A stretch of 64,000 bases of DNA from Gemmatimonadota bacterium (GCA_022825135.1 JAJDYN010000005.1:304361-368360), one strand, 5' to 3'. Counted from the first letter of the stretch, positions 54,901-63,461 are shown. Notes: generated by a model from the letters alone, not told the origin. Numbers and translations are program-made.

Positions 54901-55205
54901 ACCGCCGCGGCATCGGCGGTGACCGTAACCACTGCGGTCGCGGTCACATAGCCGAGTCGTTCGGCCTGGATCGTGACCTCGCCCACCGGCACGCCGGGGA
55001 TGAGGTAGCGGCCGTCCGCGTTGGTCGTGCCTCCGATTCCCTGCCCCACGATCGACACCTGGACGGCCTCGAGGGGGCCCAGCGTACCCGCGTCCGTGAT
55101 CACGCCGGTGACGCTGCCGGTCTGCGCCCGGAGGAGCGACGGGGCCGTCAGGAGCGCGATCGCCAGGAAGGCGATGGGCACTGTCCATACCTTGGAGTGC
55201 TTCAT
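51996..55205 (-). CDS. SusC/RagA family TonB-linked outer membrane receptor
   Basis: 1069 residues, complete. Signal peptide to about residue 27 (LLRAQ). Carboxypeptidase-regulatory-like domain (about 30-115, GSVTGVITDAGTLGPLEAVQ), plug domain (about 120-260) with MVLRGVASISGNNEPLIVVD, GVPIDN and VLRGANAAALYGSRASNGV, then the barrel with the usual aromatic ends (final FGINISVVH). It starts 21 bases after the stop of the barrel-type gene before it. It is the middle gene of a three-gene unit with that gene and SusD. The substrate is unknown. Confidence 0.95.
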   Translation of the reverse strand: MKHSKVWTVPIAFLAIALLTAPSLLRAQTGSVTGVITDAGTLGPLEAVQVSIVGQGIGGTTNADGRYLIPGVPVGEVTIQAERLGYVTATAVVTVTADAAAVADFALDSEALLLEEVVVTALGITREERSLGYSVQGIDGDELVEVRDNNVISNLAGKVAGLVVTPPAVLGGTSKMVLRGVASISGNNEPLIVVDGVPIDNSRRETAANGGTRGAVVRNRSGIDYGNMAQDIDPANIESITVLRGANAAALYGSRASNGVVEIVTKSGRGALGVTTITASSNFVVESPLRMVKYQNIYGGGATDDGYNWVDGRGGGENDGVDESWGPALDGRLYPQWWSGGVPQPWLPSPMNVREYFQTGNNLTTNFAISHATDRSNVRFSALRMDATGMAPRNELERTQLALNAGVQVTERFDLDGSFQYTQTQGHNRPAPGNGSYYAIHIFNWFQRQVDAKRMERANAEWDPNSGVLTPNWNHNYHDNVYWVQHYRNNDDRRNRVLGQVTGNYQLAGDWLNARVRLGTDWFEQSNKEVYPFYSQDTPEGGFVEAASFHQETNLEALVTANRQLTTDFSLNVSGGANMRRNDFDLQEAGSRKLNVPDIYNVSNSAAPPLLNYVIEKKHVNSLYGLFTVGYRDFAFIDVTARNDWSSTLPEDNRSYFYPSYSGSLVFTDALNMDSDFLSYGKLRASWAKVGNDADPYQLTSVYSEVDKFGNIPGYTTSNTIPNADLRPEETKSWEIGADLRFWFDRAALDLTYYNSTTRDQILAVDVSEASGYNRQVLNAGSVRNKGIEALLTVDLVNQPGGLAWDMSFNFGKNDSEVLELAPGLESIVIGRAGGIRGAVEARPGHPYGVFFGPVWRRDGAGNIIVGSNGLPIRGSSEIIGSYQPDWIGGVRSTLSYGSFTVSAQVDTRRGGQIFCGSCRLGYRTGVLYESANPTPRDWDPDRVTGRGPVVFPGVTENGSANTVAVAPRTLGTRLDDVDTEWLFDNNYTKLREVAIAFDLPPAYLEALPVSQARITFVGRNLWLWTAIPHIDPETAAIEGSVTEANLAGIEDKQFPTPRTFGINISVVH

Positions 55206-55226
55206 GATTGACCTCCTTACAAAGTT

Positions 55227-55820
55227 CTAGCCGCCCCAGCGGTAGCCGAATCCCACGCTGAGCGACGTGTCCAGCTGCGACTCGTCGAGGATGTGGTTCT
55301 GGTAGGTCCAGGTGGTCGCGTCCGCGAAGACGAACGCGTTCGATTCCAGGAGGAACCGGACGCCCGCGCCGAAGACACCCGTGAACTCGGTGACGTCGTA
55401 CGCGTAGCTGTTGATGTCCTGGCCCTGCCGGTCCACGACGACCAGCCCGCCGCCCGCCAGGACGTACGGCTCCATGCTGCCGCCGGTCATGAGCAGGACC
55501 TCGACGCCGCCCCCGTAGTACTGCCGGCCGAGATCGACCGACTCGTTGATGCCGCCGGTGTTGTCGGTTCCGGATTTGGAGGTGAGGCTGACGTCTCCGC
55601 GGATCGAGATGCGCTCGTAGAGCTGAAGCGCCGCCCCGGCACCGAAGCGGACGCCCATCCCGTACGAGACCGCCCGATCCGCATCGTAGCCCGCGGGGTT
55701 GTTGATGAGCCCGCCGTGGGCGGAGAGGGAGAAGCTGCTGACGGGTTCCTGCGCGTTGGCGGGAAGCGCCGCGAAGGCACCCGCAAGCACTGCGAGGACA
55801 AGTCTCCGTACACCTGACAT
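55227..55820 (-). CDS. outer membrane beta-barrel protein
   Basis: 197 residues from ATG 55820 after AGGAGGGCTCC. A signal peptide ends near LPANAQ. The mature part has repeated amphipathic strands separated by Gly-rich turns (FSLSAHGGLINNPAGYDADR, YGMGVRFGAGAALQLYERIS, PYVLAGGGLVVVDRQG) and ends in a C-terminal aromatic signature (FGYRWGG), typical of OmpA/OprF-like small barrels. Co-operonic with SusC/SusD, it may be an accessory barrel of that system. Confidence 0.8.
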   Translation of the reverse strand: MSGVRRLVLAVLAGAFAALPANAQEPVSSFSLSAHGGLINNPAGYDADRAVSYGMGVRFGAGAALQLYERISIRGDVSLTSKSGTDNTGGINESVDLGRQYYGGGVEVLLMTGGSMEPYVLAGGGLVVVDRQGQDINSYAYDVTEFTGVFGAGVRFLLESNAFVFADATTWTYQNHILDESQLDTSLSVGFGYRWGG

Positions 55821-56028
55821 GGAGCCCTCCTTACTGCTGGCGAGGCAGGGACCTGAGAAGCTGGGGGGGCCAGCGGGTCGAGCCTCGGGAAACGTCGGAA
55901 AACCCGTAGTATGGGATGATCGCGAGTCCTGCGTCAAGCGGTTTTCGGGTGTCGTGCTGCCCGAAGGCGCACGCTATACTTGTCGGAGCGCGTGTCGGGA
56001 CGCGCTCTTCACACCAGCCGGGGACGCG

Positions 56029-58365
56029 ATGCTGCCCATCCTCCTGAGCGCGCTCGCCGCCGCGCCGGCGATGCAGCAAGCGCAGGCGGCGTATGCCGGG
56101 CTCGCAGGCGAGACCGAGGTGGCGGTCCCACGCCTGGAGCAGGACGCCGACATCGACGGGTTCCTGGACGAGCCCGCGTGGAGCGCCGCCGCGGTGCTCA
56201 CCGGCTTCTCCCAGTACGAGCCCGTGGACCAGAGGCCGGCTGCCGACACCACCCGGGTCCTGGTCTGGTATTCCCCGACCGGCATCTACTTCGGCATCAA
56301 GGCTTTCGACGCCTCGGGATCGGTCAACGCCACGCTCGCGGACCGCGACCGGATCGAGGGCGACGACTATGTCCAGCTCCTCCTCGACACCTTCGACGAC
56401 CGGCGCCAGGCCTTCCTCTTCGGCGTCAACCCGTTCGGCATCCAGCAGGACGGCAACCGCACCGAGGGGGAACAGGGGCGGGCCAGCCGGGGCGTCGAGG
56501 TGAGCGAGACCAACCTGACGCCGGACTACATCTTCGACTCCCGCGGGCGGCTCACCGACTACGGCTACGAGGTCGAGATCCACATCCCCTTCGAGAGCAT
56601 CAGCTACCAGGCTTCCGACGTCCAGAGCTGGGGCATCAACGTCATCCGCAAGGTGCAGCACTCCGGGTACACCGACACGTGGACGCCCGCGCGCCGGGGC
56701 GCCGCCTCCTTCCTCGCCCAGTCGGGCCGGCTGGTGGATCTGCGCGACCTCACCCGCGGCATGGTGGTCGACTTCACGCCCGCGGTGACGGCGGCGCTGA
56801 ACGGCGCACCGGACGGCAGCGACGCCTGGGGCTACGGCTCGGACGCGGAAATGGGGGGCAACCTGCGCTGGGGCGTGAGCGCCAACCTCACCCTGGACGC
56901 CACCGTGAACCCGGATTTCTCGCACGTCGAAGCCGATGTGGGACAGGTCTCGAGCAACGAGCGCTTCGCCCTCTTCTTCCCCGAGAAGCGGCCCTTCTTC
57001 CTCGAGGGCATCGATCGCTTCGACGCTCCGAACCGGCTCATCTACACGCGCCGGCTGCAGAATCCGGTGACGGGCGTCAAGCTCACCGGGAAGGTGGCCG
57101 GGATGAACATCGGACTGCTGTCGGGCATCGACGGGGCGGTCACGGGCAGCACGGGCATCGACTCGAACCCCTGGTTCAATGCGCTCAGGCTGCAGCGCGA
57201 CATCGGCGGGCAGTCCACGGTCGGGATGGTCTACACGGATCGTGTCGTGGGGGGCGACTTCAACCGGGTGGGCGCCGCCGACACCCGCCTCGTCTTCGGG
57301 GGCGTCTACACGATGTCCCTGCAGGGAGGCGCAAGCTTCACCCGGTCGGGAGGAACGACCACCGAGGCGCCCATCTGGGAGGCGGTCTTCCAGCGCACCG
57401 GACGCCGGCTGGTGCTCAACTATCGCATCAACGGCATCCACCCCCACTTCGAGACCCAGGCCGGCTTCGTCAACCGCCCCGGCGTGATCCACACCCGGAC
57501 CAGCAACAGCGTGAACTTCTACGGGAGGCCGGGCGCCCTCATCGAGCGCTGGACCCCGGGGTTCAGCACCATGGGATGGTGGGGATACCACGGCTTCGGG
57601 AGCGATCCGCCCGAGGAGACCAAGACCTTCCTGTCGAGCACCTTCCAGCTGCGCGGCGGATGGTCGATGCGCGTGAGCCACGGATGGGAGAGCTACGCCT
57701 TCAAGCCCGAGTGGTACGCCGACTACGGGGTGGTTCGACCGGGACCGGCGGGCGCCGACACGGTATTCTGGGACGCCCCGGGCCGCATCACGGACGTGCG
57801 CGGGTGGATCACGAACGTCACCACGCCCGAGTTCTCCACGTTCTCGGCCAGGGTGGGCGTCAACGTGTGGCAGGACGTGGGGTTCGCCGAGGCGCGGGGC
57901 GTGTGGCTGTTTCGCCCCAACGTGACCGTCAACTGGCGTCCCACCGACCAGTTCCGCCTGAACTTCCTCTACAACCAGCTCACCCTCGACCGCCGCTCCG
58001 ACGGGTCCAACATGTCGATCCAGCGGATTCCCCGGCTCTCGCTCGAATACCAGATCTCGCGCTTCCTCTTCGTGCGCCTGGTGGGTCAGTACGATTCCTT
58101 CCGCCAGGATGCGCTCCGGACCGGCGACACCGAGGAGCCCATCTTCCTCCTCGACCCGGATACGGGCGGCTGGATGCCCTCGCGCGCCACGGAGGACAAC
58201 CAGTTCACGGGGGATGTGCTGCTCTCGTACCGCCCGACCCCCGGCACGGTAGTCTTCCTCGGCTACGGCGCCGCGCTGGACGAGCCCGAAGCGTTCCGGT
58301 TCCGGCGCATGGCCCGGGGCGAGGACCGGTTCTTCATGAAGCTGAGCTATCTGTTCCGGCGGTAG
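56029..58365 (+). CDS. DUF5916 family protein with CBM9-like N-terminal domain
   Basis: 778 residues from ATG 56029. A short signal peptide precedes a carbohydrate-binding (CBM9-like) beta-sandwich at about 30-220 (DADIDGFLDEPAWSAAAVLT), containing IYFGIKAFDASGSVNA. A DUF5916 barrel-like region follows from about 240 (NPDFSHVEADVGQVSSNERF, LFFPEKRPFFLEG), ending in the aromatic C-terminus FFMKLSYLFRR. Such proteins are predicted outer-membrane beta-barrels of unknown role, common in Bacteroidota/Gemmatimonadota. It diverges from the barrel-SusC-SusD operon. Confidence 0.9.
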   Translation: MLPILLSALAAAPAMQQAQAAYAGLAGETEVAVPRLEQDADIDGFLDEPAWSAAAVLTGFSQYEPVDQRPAADTTRVLVWYSPTGIYFGIKAFDASGSVNATLADRDRIEGDDYVQLLLDTFDDRRQAFLFGVNPFGIQQDGNRTEGEQGRASRGVEVSETNLTPDYIFDSRGRLTDYGYEVEIHIPFESISYQASDVQSWGINVIRKVQHSGYTDTWTPARRGAASFLAQSGRLVDLRDLTRGMVVDFTPAVTAALNGAPDGSDAWGYGSDAEMGGNLRWGVSANLTLDATVNPDFSHVEADVGQVSSNERFALFFPEKRPFFLEGIDRFDAPNRLIYTRRLQNPVTGVKLTGKVAGMNIGLLSGIDGAVTGSTGIDSNPWFNALRLQRDIGGQSTVGMVYTDRVVGGDFNRVGAADTRLVFGGVYTMSLQGGASFTRSGGTTTEAPIWEAVFQRTGRRLVLNYRINGIHPHFETQAGFVNRPGVIHTRTSNSVNFYGRPGALIERWTPGFSTMGWWGYHGFGSDPPEETKTFLSSTFQLRGGWSMRVSHGWESYAFKPEWYADYGVVRPGPAGADTVFWDAPGRITDVRGWITNVTTPEFSTFSARVGVNVWQDVGFAEARGVWLFRPNVTVNWRPTDQFRLNFLYNQLTLDRRSDGSNMSIQRIPRLSLEYQISRFLFVRLVGQYDSFRQDALRTGDTEEPIFLLDPDTGGWMPSRATEDNQFTGDVLLSYRPTPGTVVFLGYGAALDEPEAFRFRRMARGEDRFFMKLSYLFRR

Positions 58366-58485
58366 GATGGCCTGAGGCCTGGGCCCCAACGCAGGCTGTG
58401 AGCGTGTCCGTGTCCGAGCGTGTCGTAGTAGTATGCGAGTGTCTGCAGGATTGGGAGCCCGCGCTCCCGTGGCCGGAGGAGTCTC

Positions 58486-59739
58486 ATGAAACTGTCCCGT
58501 TTTGCCCGGTTCTCTCGACGCCAGCCGAGCACCATCGCCGTCGCTTGTTTCCTCGTGGTGGCAGCCGTCGCGTTTCTCACCACCGCCTCGACGCGGCCGC
58601 CGCCGGGCAACCCGGAGGAGGAGCTCGGCCGGCTGCTCTTCTGGGATCCGGTCCTGTCGGGTCCCATGGACGTGTCCTGCGCCACCTGTCACCATCCCGA
58701 CTTCGCATACGCCGATGGGCGGGCGCTGTCGCTGGGTCCGGGGGCGGTGGGGCTGGGTCCCGACCGGGTCGACCTTGCCGGCGGTGTGATTCCGGTGGCA
58801 CAGCGCAACTCGCCCACGCTGCTGAACGTCGCGTACAACGGGCTCGACCGGCAGCGCAGACGGCGCCGGGGCGGGCCGCGCTTCACCCCGCTGCCGACCG
58901 ACCTCGAGACCGTCAACTCGGAACGGGCGCCCATGTTCTGGGACCGCCGGGCGCGGAGCCTTGAGACGCAGGCGCTGCTCCCGCTAGCGATTCGCGAGGA
59001 GATGCGGGGCGATGCCTACCCCGAGGAAGCTGCGGTCGACTCGGTGGTGGCCCGGCTGCGCGCGATCCCCGAGTACGTGAGCCTCTTCCGGGAGGTCTAC
59101 GGGGCGGAGACCACCATCGAAGCCACGCAGATTGCAAGTGCGATCGCCGCCTTCGAACGCACCCTGGTTGCGGGCAACAGCCCCTTCGACCGGTTCCTGG
59201 CGGGAGACGTGGACGCGCTCACCACGCAGCAGCGCCGCGGCCTCGACGAGTTCAACGAGGCCGACTGCTCGGATTGCCACCGGGGTCCGATGCTCTCCGA
59301 CTTCAACATGCACGCCGAGGGAGTGGCCGAGAACCCGCTTCTGGCCGAGCCGGACGCGGGCGACGGGCGCTTCCGCTTCCGCACCCCGACTCTCCGCAAC
59401 GTCGCTGTCACCGCGCCCTACATGCACAACGGGATGATCGGGACGCTGGAGGAGGTGCTCGCCTTCTACGACCGCGGGCGCTCCGAGAACCCCAACGTGT
59501 CCAACCGGCGCAGGCGGCGCGGCGACGATGACCGCAGGGACCAGATGCCGGCCACGCCCGGGCGGCTCTCCGGGCGCTTCCGGGGCGTGGACGACATGAC
59601 GGTGCAGCAGCAGGAGGACATCATCGCCTTCCTGGAGGCCCTGACCGATCCCGACTTCGACCGCACGATCCCGGTGCGGGTGCCGAGCGGCCTGCCCCCC
59701 GGGGGCAACCTCTCGATTGCGGATGTCACGAATCGCTAG
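58486..59739 (+). CDS. di-heme cytochrome c peroxidase/MauG-type protein
   Basis: 417 residues with an N-terminal hydrophobic segment (about 17-35). Two c-type heme motifs are present: CATCH (Cys65, Cys68, His69) in DVSCATCHHPDFAYADGR, and CSDCH (Cys261, Cys264, His265). RFRTPTLRNVAVTAPYMHNG in the second domain is the family hallmark. These enzymes reduce peroxides with electrons from other cytochromes, or carry out MauG-type oxidations. It precedes and overlaps an NTF2-like gene by 17 bases. Confidence 0.92.
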   Translation: MKLSRFARFSRRQPSTIAVACFLVVAAVAFLTTASTRPPPGNPEEELGRLLFWDPVLSGPMDVSCATCHHPDFAYADGRALSLGPGAVGLGPDRVDLAGGVIPVAQRNSPTLLNVAYNGLDRQRRRRRGGPRFTPLPTDLETVNSERAPMFWDRRARSLETQALLPLAIREEMRGDAYPEEAAVDSVVARLRAIPEYVSLFREVYGAETTIEATQIASAIAAFERTLVAGNSPFDRFLAGDVDALTTQQRRGLDEFNEADCSDCHRGPMLSDFNMHAEGVAENPLLAEPDAGDGRFRFRTPTLRNVAVTAPYMHNGMIGTLEEVLAFYDRGRSENPNVSNRRRRRGDDDRRDQMPATPGRLSGRFRGVDDMTVQQQEDIIAFLEALTDPDFDRTIPVRVPSGLPPGGNLSIADVTNR

Positions 59740-60247
59740 CCGCCGCAAAGGCGGATGGCGAGTTCCGGCACTCGCTCTGCTGCCCGTCGTGTCGCTCGGA
59801 TGCCAGAGCGACGGCGCGTCGCGCGAGTCGCTGGCCACCGCCACGCGGGAAGCCCGGGCCGCCATCGAAGCCTATGTGGATGCGGTAAACGCGCTGGATG
59901 TCGACTCGGCAGGCAGCTTCTATTCGGCCGCGGGCGACTTCAGGTGGCTTGAGGAGGGCGTGATCCGGTACCGGTCCGCCCGGGAGTCGCGCGAGTCGCT
60001 GGCCGGACTGGCGCGGATGGCGTCGTCGGCGACCCTCACCCTGTCGGACCTCACCGTGACCGCGCCTGGCCCGGAGGTGGCGGTGGCCACCTGCCATTTC
60101 GTGCAGGAGATCGGGATGGGCGGCGGGGCCGGCTTCTCCTTCTCGGGGGCGATGACGATCGTGCTCCGCAAGGAGGATGGCCGCTGGCTCTTCGTCTCCG
60201 GTCACACCTCGTCCTCACAGGCCAATTCACCAGTATATCGACAGTAA
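59723..60247 (+). CDS. NTF2-like (SnoaL/DUF4440-type) lipoprotein
   Basis: 174 residues from ATG 59723, overlapping the cytochrome gene. A signal with VSLGC as lipobox is followed by an NTF2-like domain of about 125 residues (AIEAYVDAVNALDVDSAGSF, FVQEIGMGGGAGFSFSGAMT, DGRWLFVSGHTSS). NTF2-like domains serve as small-ligand pockets or scaffold parts. The role is unknown. Confidence 0.82.
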   Translation: MSRIASRRKGGWRVPALALLPVVSLGCQSDGASRESLATATREARAAIEAYVDAVNALDVDSAGSFYSAAGDFRWLEEGVIRYRSARESRESLAGLARMASSATLTLSDLTVTAPGPEVAVATCHFVQEIGMGGGAGFSFSGAMTIVLRKEDGRWLFVSGHTSSSQANSPVYRQ

Positions 60248-60289
60248 AGTTGTCATATCTCACCAGTAAACACCAGTACAGGCACCATC
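60228..60289 (+). promoter_or_regulatory. AT-rich leader with three CACCAGTA repeats
   Basis: CACCAGTA occurs at 60228, 60261 and 60271. Between the first two lies GACAGTAAAGTTGTC, with an inverted GACA/TGTC pair. The AT-rich stretch ends at the ATG (60290) of the amidohydrolase gene and looks like an operator/promoter region, although no clean -35/-10 pair can be assigned. Confidence 0.4.
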
Positions 60290-61873
60290 ATGGCGACATC
60301 CCATAGCGAGAACCCGGTCCCGACAACGCTCGCATCCCGCGGCTCCCGCCATCTGACCCGGCGTGAGTGGCTGGCCGGAACGGGAGCGGGCACGGCCGCC
60401 CTGCTGCTCGAACGCGACCCTCTTCGGGCGGCGGTGCGGTCTGGCCCGCGGGCGCCCACGCAGCAGGCCGCCACAGTCGTCTTCACCAACACCACCGTCG
60501 CGAACCCCGACACCGTCCAGGACGACGTGGCGCTCGCGGTCGAAGGCAGCCTCATCGCGGCCATCGGTCCCACCGACGAAGTGCTCGAGCAGTACCCCGG
60601 CGCCGAGGTCTACGACGGGCGCGGCAAGGCGCTCTTCCCCGGCCTCGTCAACTGCCACGCCCACATGCGGGCGGTCGTGGCGCGCGGCTTCAACGAGGAC
60701 TTCGGCTTCCCCAACACCGCCAACCTGGCCGTCTCGCCCGCGAGCCTCCTCCAGGGCGACGAAGGCAACCTCATGGTGCAGGTGGCCGCGCTCGAGGCCA
60801 TCACCACCGGGACCACCACCATCGTCGAGTTCACCGGGAACGTGCAGCGCCAGGCCGGGGTGCTGGCCGACTCCGGCCTCCGCTGCGTGCTCGCCGAGGG
60901 AATCCGTGACACCGAGAACGTGCCCGGCCCGGTGTCCACGAGGGGGATGGCCCGGACGGTCAGCGAGACGCCCCGATTCTCGGAACGGCTCCGGGACGAG
61001 GGCATGCAGCGCATCAACGATCTGTTCAGCACCTGGCACGGCGCCCGCAACGGCCGCGTCACGGTGTTCCCGGCAGCATCGCTCACCGAGACTTCGTCGC
61101 CCGAACTGCTGCGGGCCGTGCGCGACTTCGCCGAGACCCACGACCTTGGCTACACCATCCATCTGAACCAGAGCCGCGCCGAATACGAGTTCATGGTCAT
61201 GCACCACGGCCTGCGCCCGTCGGAGTACCTGGACCGGCACGACTTCCTCGGTCCCCGGCTGTTCGCGGCGCACGCCCGCTACGTAAACCACGAGGAGATC
61301 GCGCTGCTGGGCAGGTCCGGCACCATCATCTCGCACCAGGCGGGAATGGCCGCGAACCGCGGCATCAGCCCGCCGATTCCGGAACTGCGCACGGCCGGCT
61401 GCCCCATCGCGCTCGGCACCGACAACAACACCAACGACGTATTCGAGGTGATGCGCACCGCCCTGCTCACCGAGCGCATCCGGCGCAATCGGGACGGCGA
61501 CGAGGTTCCCGGTCTTCAGCCTCAGCCGGAGGACATCCTCGCGGACGCAACGCAAGGCGGCGCACTGGCCGTGCAGCAGCCGGACGCGCTCGGGACGCTT
61601 GAAGTCGGGAAGAAGGCCGACCTGCTCGTGATCGACACGCTGCGGCCGCATCTGGTGCCCGCGGGACGCATCATCTCCGCAGTTCTCCACTGCGGCCACC
61701 CGGGCGACATCGAGTCGGTGATGATTGACGGACGCTTCGTCATGCGCGACCGCGAGGTCCTCACCATGGACGCGGACGCCATCCTGCGCGAAGCCGACGC
61801 GGTCGGCCGCAGGATCTGGGGCCAGGTGCTGGAGGCGAGCCCGTTGAACGTGCCGAGGTTGGCACGCGGCTGA
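60290..61873 (+). CDS. Tat-exported amidohydrolase family protein
   Basis: 527 residues. A twin-arginine signal (TRREWLAGTGAGTAALLLER) suggests export as a folded, metal-loaded enzyme. The amidohydrolase barrel has the metal motif NCHAHMRAV (His123, His125), YTIHLNQSRAEYEFMVMH (third His region), LFAAHARYVNHEE and the late Asp in GTDNNTNDVFEVM. This is the SsnA/TRZ/cytosine-deaminase-like branch. The substrate is not clear. A decayed copy of part of this gene is present at 62947-63073. Confidence 0.9.
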   Translation: MATSHSENPVPTTLASRGSRHLTRREWLAGTGAGTAALLLERDPLRAAVRSGPRAPTQQAATVVFTNTTVANPDTVQDDVALAVEGSLIAAIGPTDEVLEQYPGAEVYDGRGKALFPGLVNCHAHMRAVVARGFNEDFGFPNTANLAVSPASLLQGDEGNLMVQVAALEAITTGTTTIVEFTGNVQRQAGVLADSGLRCVLAEGIRDTENVPGPVSTRGMARTVSETPRFSERLRDEGMQRINDLFSTWHGARNGRVTVFPAASLTETSSPELLRAVRDFAETHDLGYTIHLNQSRAEYEFMVMHHGLRPSEYLDRHDFLGPRLFAAHARYVNHEEIALLGRSGTIISHQAGMAANRGISPPIPELRTAGCPIALGTDNNTNDVFEVMRTALLTERIRRNRDGDEVPGLQPQPEDILADATQGGALAVQQPDALGTLEVGKKADLLVIDTLRPHLVPAGRIISAVLHCGHPGDIESVMIDGRFVMRDREVLTMDADAILREADAVGRRIWGQVLEASPLNVPRLARG

Positions 61874-61897
61874 GGCCGCGATCCGGCGAGGTCGGGT

Positions 61898-62791
61898 TCA
61901 GCCCCTCAGGTGCTCGTTGAAGAACGCGATGGTCCGCTCCTGCGCGAGGCTGGCGGCTTCCTGGTCGTAGCGTGGCGTGGTGTCGTTGTGGAAGCCGTGG
62001 TTCGCGCCCTCGTAGACATGGACCGCGAACTGCTTGCCATTCGCCTCGAGCGCCTCCTGGTACGCCGGGTAGGCGGCGTTGATGCGTTCGTCCAGACCCG
62101 CGAGCTGGATCATGAGGGGCGCCTGAATGGAAGGAACGTCCTCAACTGCCGGCGCCGACCCGTAGAACGGCACGCCCGCGCCCAGGTCCGGAAGCCGGAC
62201 CGCGAGCTGATTCACGACGCCGCCGCCGTAACAGAACCCGACCGCTCCGACGCGCCCGGTGGTCGCATCATGATCCCGCAGGAACCGGAACGCGGCCACC
62301 CAGTCCTCCATCATTACGTCCCTGTCGAGCTGCCGCTGCATCTCCCGGCCCTCGTCGTCGTTGCCGGGATAGCCACCCAGAGGGGTTAGCGCGTCCGGCC
62401 CCAGCGCCACGAAATCCGCGGCGGCGAACCTCCGCACCACGTCTTCGATGTAGGGGTTAAGGCCGCGATTCTCGTGGATGACCAGAACCGCGGGCCTGGC
62501 TCCCGTCGCGCCGGCGGGCGTGGCCATGTAGCCGCGCATCGTCCCGGAGCCGCTCGGGGACGGGTACGTGACGTACTCCTGCTGGATCCGCCCGTCCGCC
62601 GGCTCCACCTGCCGCGCCCACGCGTAGTTGGGACGAAGCGCCTCGAGGACCGCCAACGCAGCCGCGCCGCCGCCCAGCACCTTCCCCGCCCCCTCCAGGA
62701 AGTCCCGGCGCTGAATGAACCCGTGCACGTACCCATCGAAGAGGGCCAGCACCTCCTGGGGGAAATCGCTTGCCTGCTTTCTTGTGGTCAT
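61898..62791 (-). CDS. Tat-like secreted dienelactone hydrolase
   Basis: 297 residues from ATG 62791 with GAGGATTCCCA upstream. The N-terminus (MTTRKQASDFPQEVLALF, then QRRDFLEGAGKVLGGGAA) has a twin-arginine-like signal after about 25 residues. The alpha/beta-hydrolase core has VLVIHENRGLNPYIEDVVRR, the Cys nucleophile in GFCYGGG, and the catalytic His in NHGFHNDTTPRY. It converges on the amidohydrolase gene; the two may act on related substrates, but this is inference. A second dienelactone hydrolase lies at 29203-30081. Confidence 0.9.
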   Translation of the reverse strand: MTTRKQASDFPQEVLALFDGYVHGFIQRRDFLEGAGKVLGGGAAALAVLEALRPNYAWARQVEPADGRIQQEYVTYPSPSGSGTMRGYMATPAGATGARPAVLVIHENRGLNPYIEDVVRRFAAADFVALGPDALTPLGGYPGNDDEGREMQRQLDRDVMMEDWVAAFRFLRDHDATTGRVGAVGFCYGGGVVNQLAVRLPDLGAGVPFYGSAPAVEDVPSIQAPLMIQLAGLDERINAAYPAYQEALEANGKQFAVHVYEGANHGFHNDTTPRYDQEAASLAQERTIAFFNEHLRG

Positions 62792-62946
62792 TGGGAATCC
62801 TCCGGAACTCGTGTGATGAAAGGTGGTGCGTTCGGGCCCCAGGTTGCGGCTGCCCGGACCGTGCCTGCCGCGGCTCACGCGCGATGACGGCCTCGGGAAA
62901 TCTATCGCGACCAGGCTGCTTTGCGCACGGGCTTGCGGCAACGGTT

Positions 62947-63073
62947 CGGCTACCGGGAGCGCACTCACGCAGAGCCACGCCGAGTGCGAGTTCATGGTCA
63001 TGCACCGGCGAGCGCTTCCGCGGAAACCTGGACCGGCGCGACCTCTTCGGCGCCGGCTGTTCGCGGCGCACGC
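62947..63073 (+). pseudogene. decayed fragment of a duplicated amidohydrolase gene
   Basis: This stretch aligns with 61148-61275 of the intact amidohydrolase gene: both carry GCGAGTTCATGGTCATGCAC-like sequence, then CTGGACCGGC and GGCTGTTCGCGGCGCACGC. In protein terms AECEFMVMH and LFAAHAG survive, but frames change in between. No start or stop of a usable gene is present. It is a remnant of a duplication or of a lost paralogue. Confidence 0.78.
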
Positions 63074-63094
63074 AGGCTGATCCCAGCTACTCGC

Positions 63095-63167
63095 GACCAG
63101 CGCGATCCCGGCCAGCGCGATCTCGGCCCGCGCGATTCCCGACCAGCGCGATTCCCGACCAGCGTGC
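63095..63167. repeat. 15-base tandem repeat
   Basis: Five imperfect copies of a 15-16-base unit such as GACCAGCGCGATCCC. The copies differ at one to three positions. It is non-coding and lies next to the decayed amidohydrolase fragment. Confidence 0.7.
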
Positions 63168-63214
63168 AGCACCGAATGACCGACGGACTCGCGGTTCTCG
63201 GCGCCGTCCCCAAT

Positions 63215-63461
63215 CCACATGTGGGTGTCCCGTTCTGCCATTGACGGACGGTCGCTTGCGCTCTTTGGCGGGTTAGTTCGCTGAGGGTCGGCTGCCCGCC
63301 CGCGTCGCGCCCCGAATTCACATGCGGGTGTCCCATTCCGCCATTGACAGGTGGGATGTCGGAGCTGTGGTCCAGCCGGGCCAGCGGCGCCCCGGGGCCG
63401 TGGGTTGCGGTCCGGCCATCGCCCGAAGTCACATGCGCGTGTCCCATTCTGCCATTGACGG
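63215..63461. repeat. three copies of a 33-base repeat
   Basis: Copies at 63215-63247, 63318-63350 and 63429-63461, of the form CACATGCGNGTGTCCCATTC YGCCATTGACG. Spacings are 103 and 111 bases, and the spacers are unrelated to each other. On the minus strand each holds ATGGC(A/G)GAA(T/C)GGGACAC, a mini-ORF start; the same core occurs once at 32320. Too few copies and wrong spacing for CRISPR. Confidence 0.8.

Noticed and set aside
51801..55211. 1136-codon plus-strand open frame opposite the SusC gene
   Set aside because: It mirrors the third-position GC bias of the real minus-strand SusC/SusD genes and shows no domain of its own.
63215..63461. CRISPR-like array of three spaced repeats
   Set aside because: Only three diverged copies, spacers of 70-80 bases, no cas genes nearby and a fourth copy 31 kb away in the other orientation.
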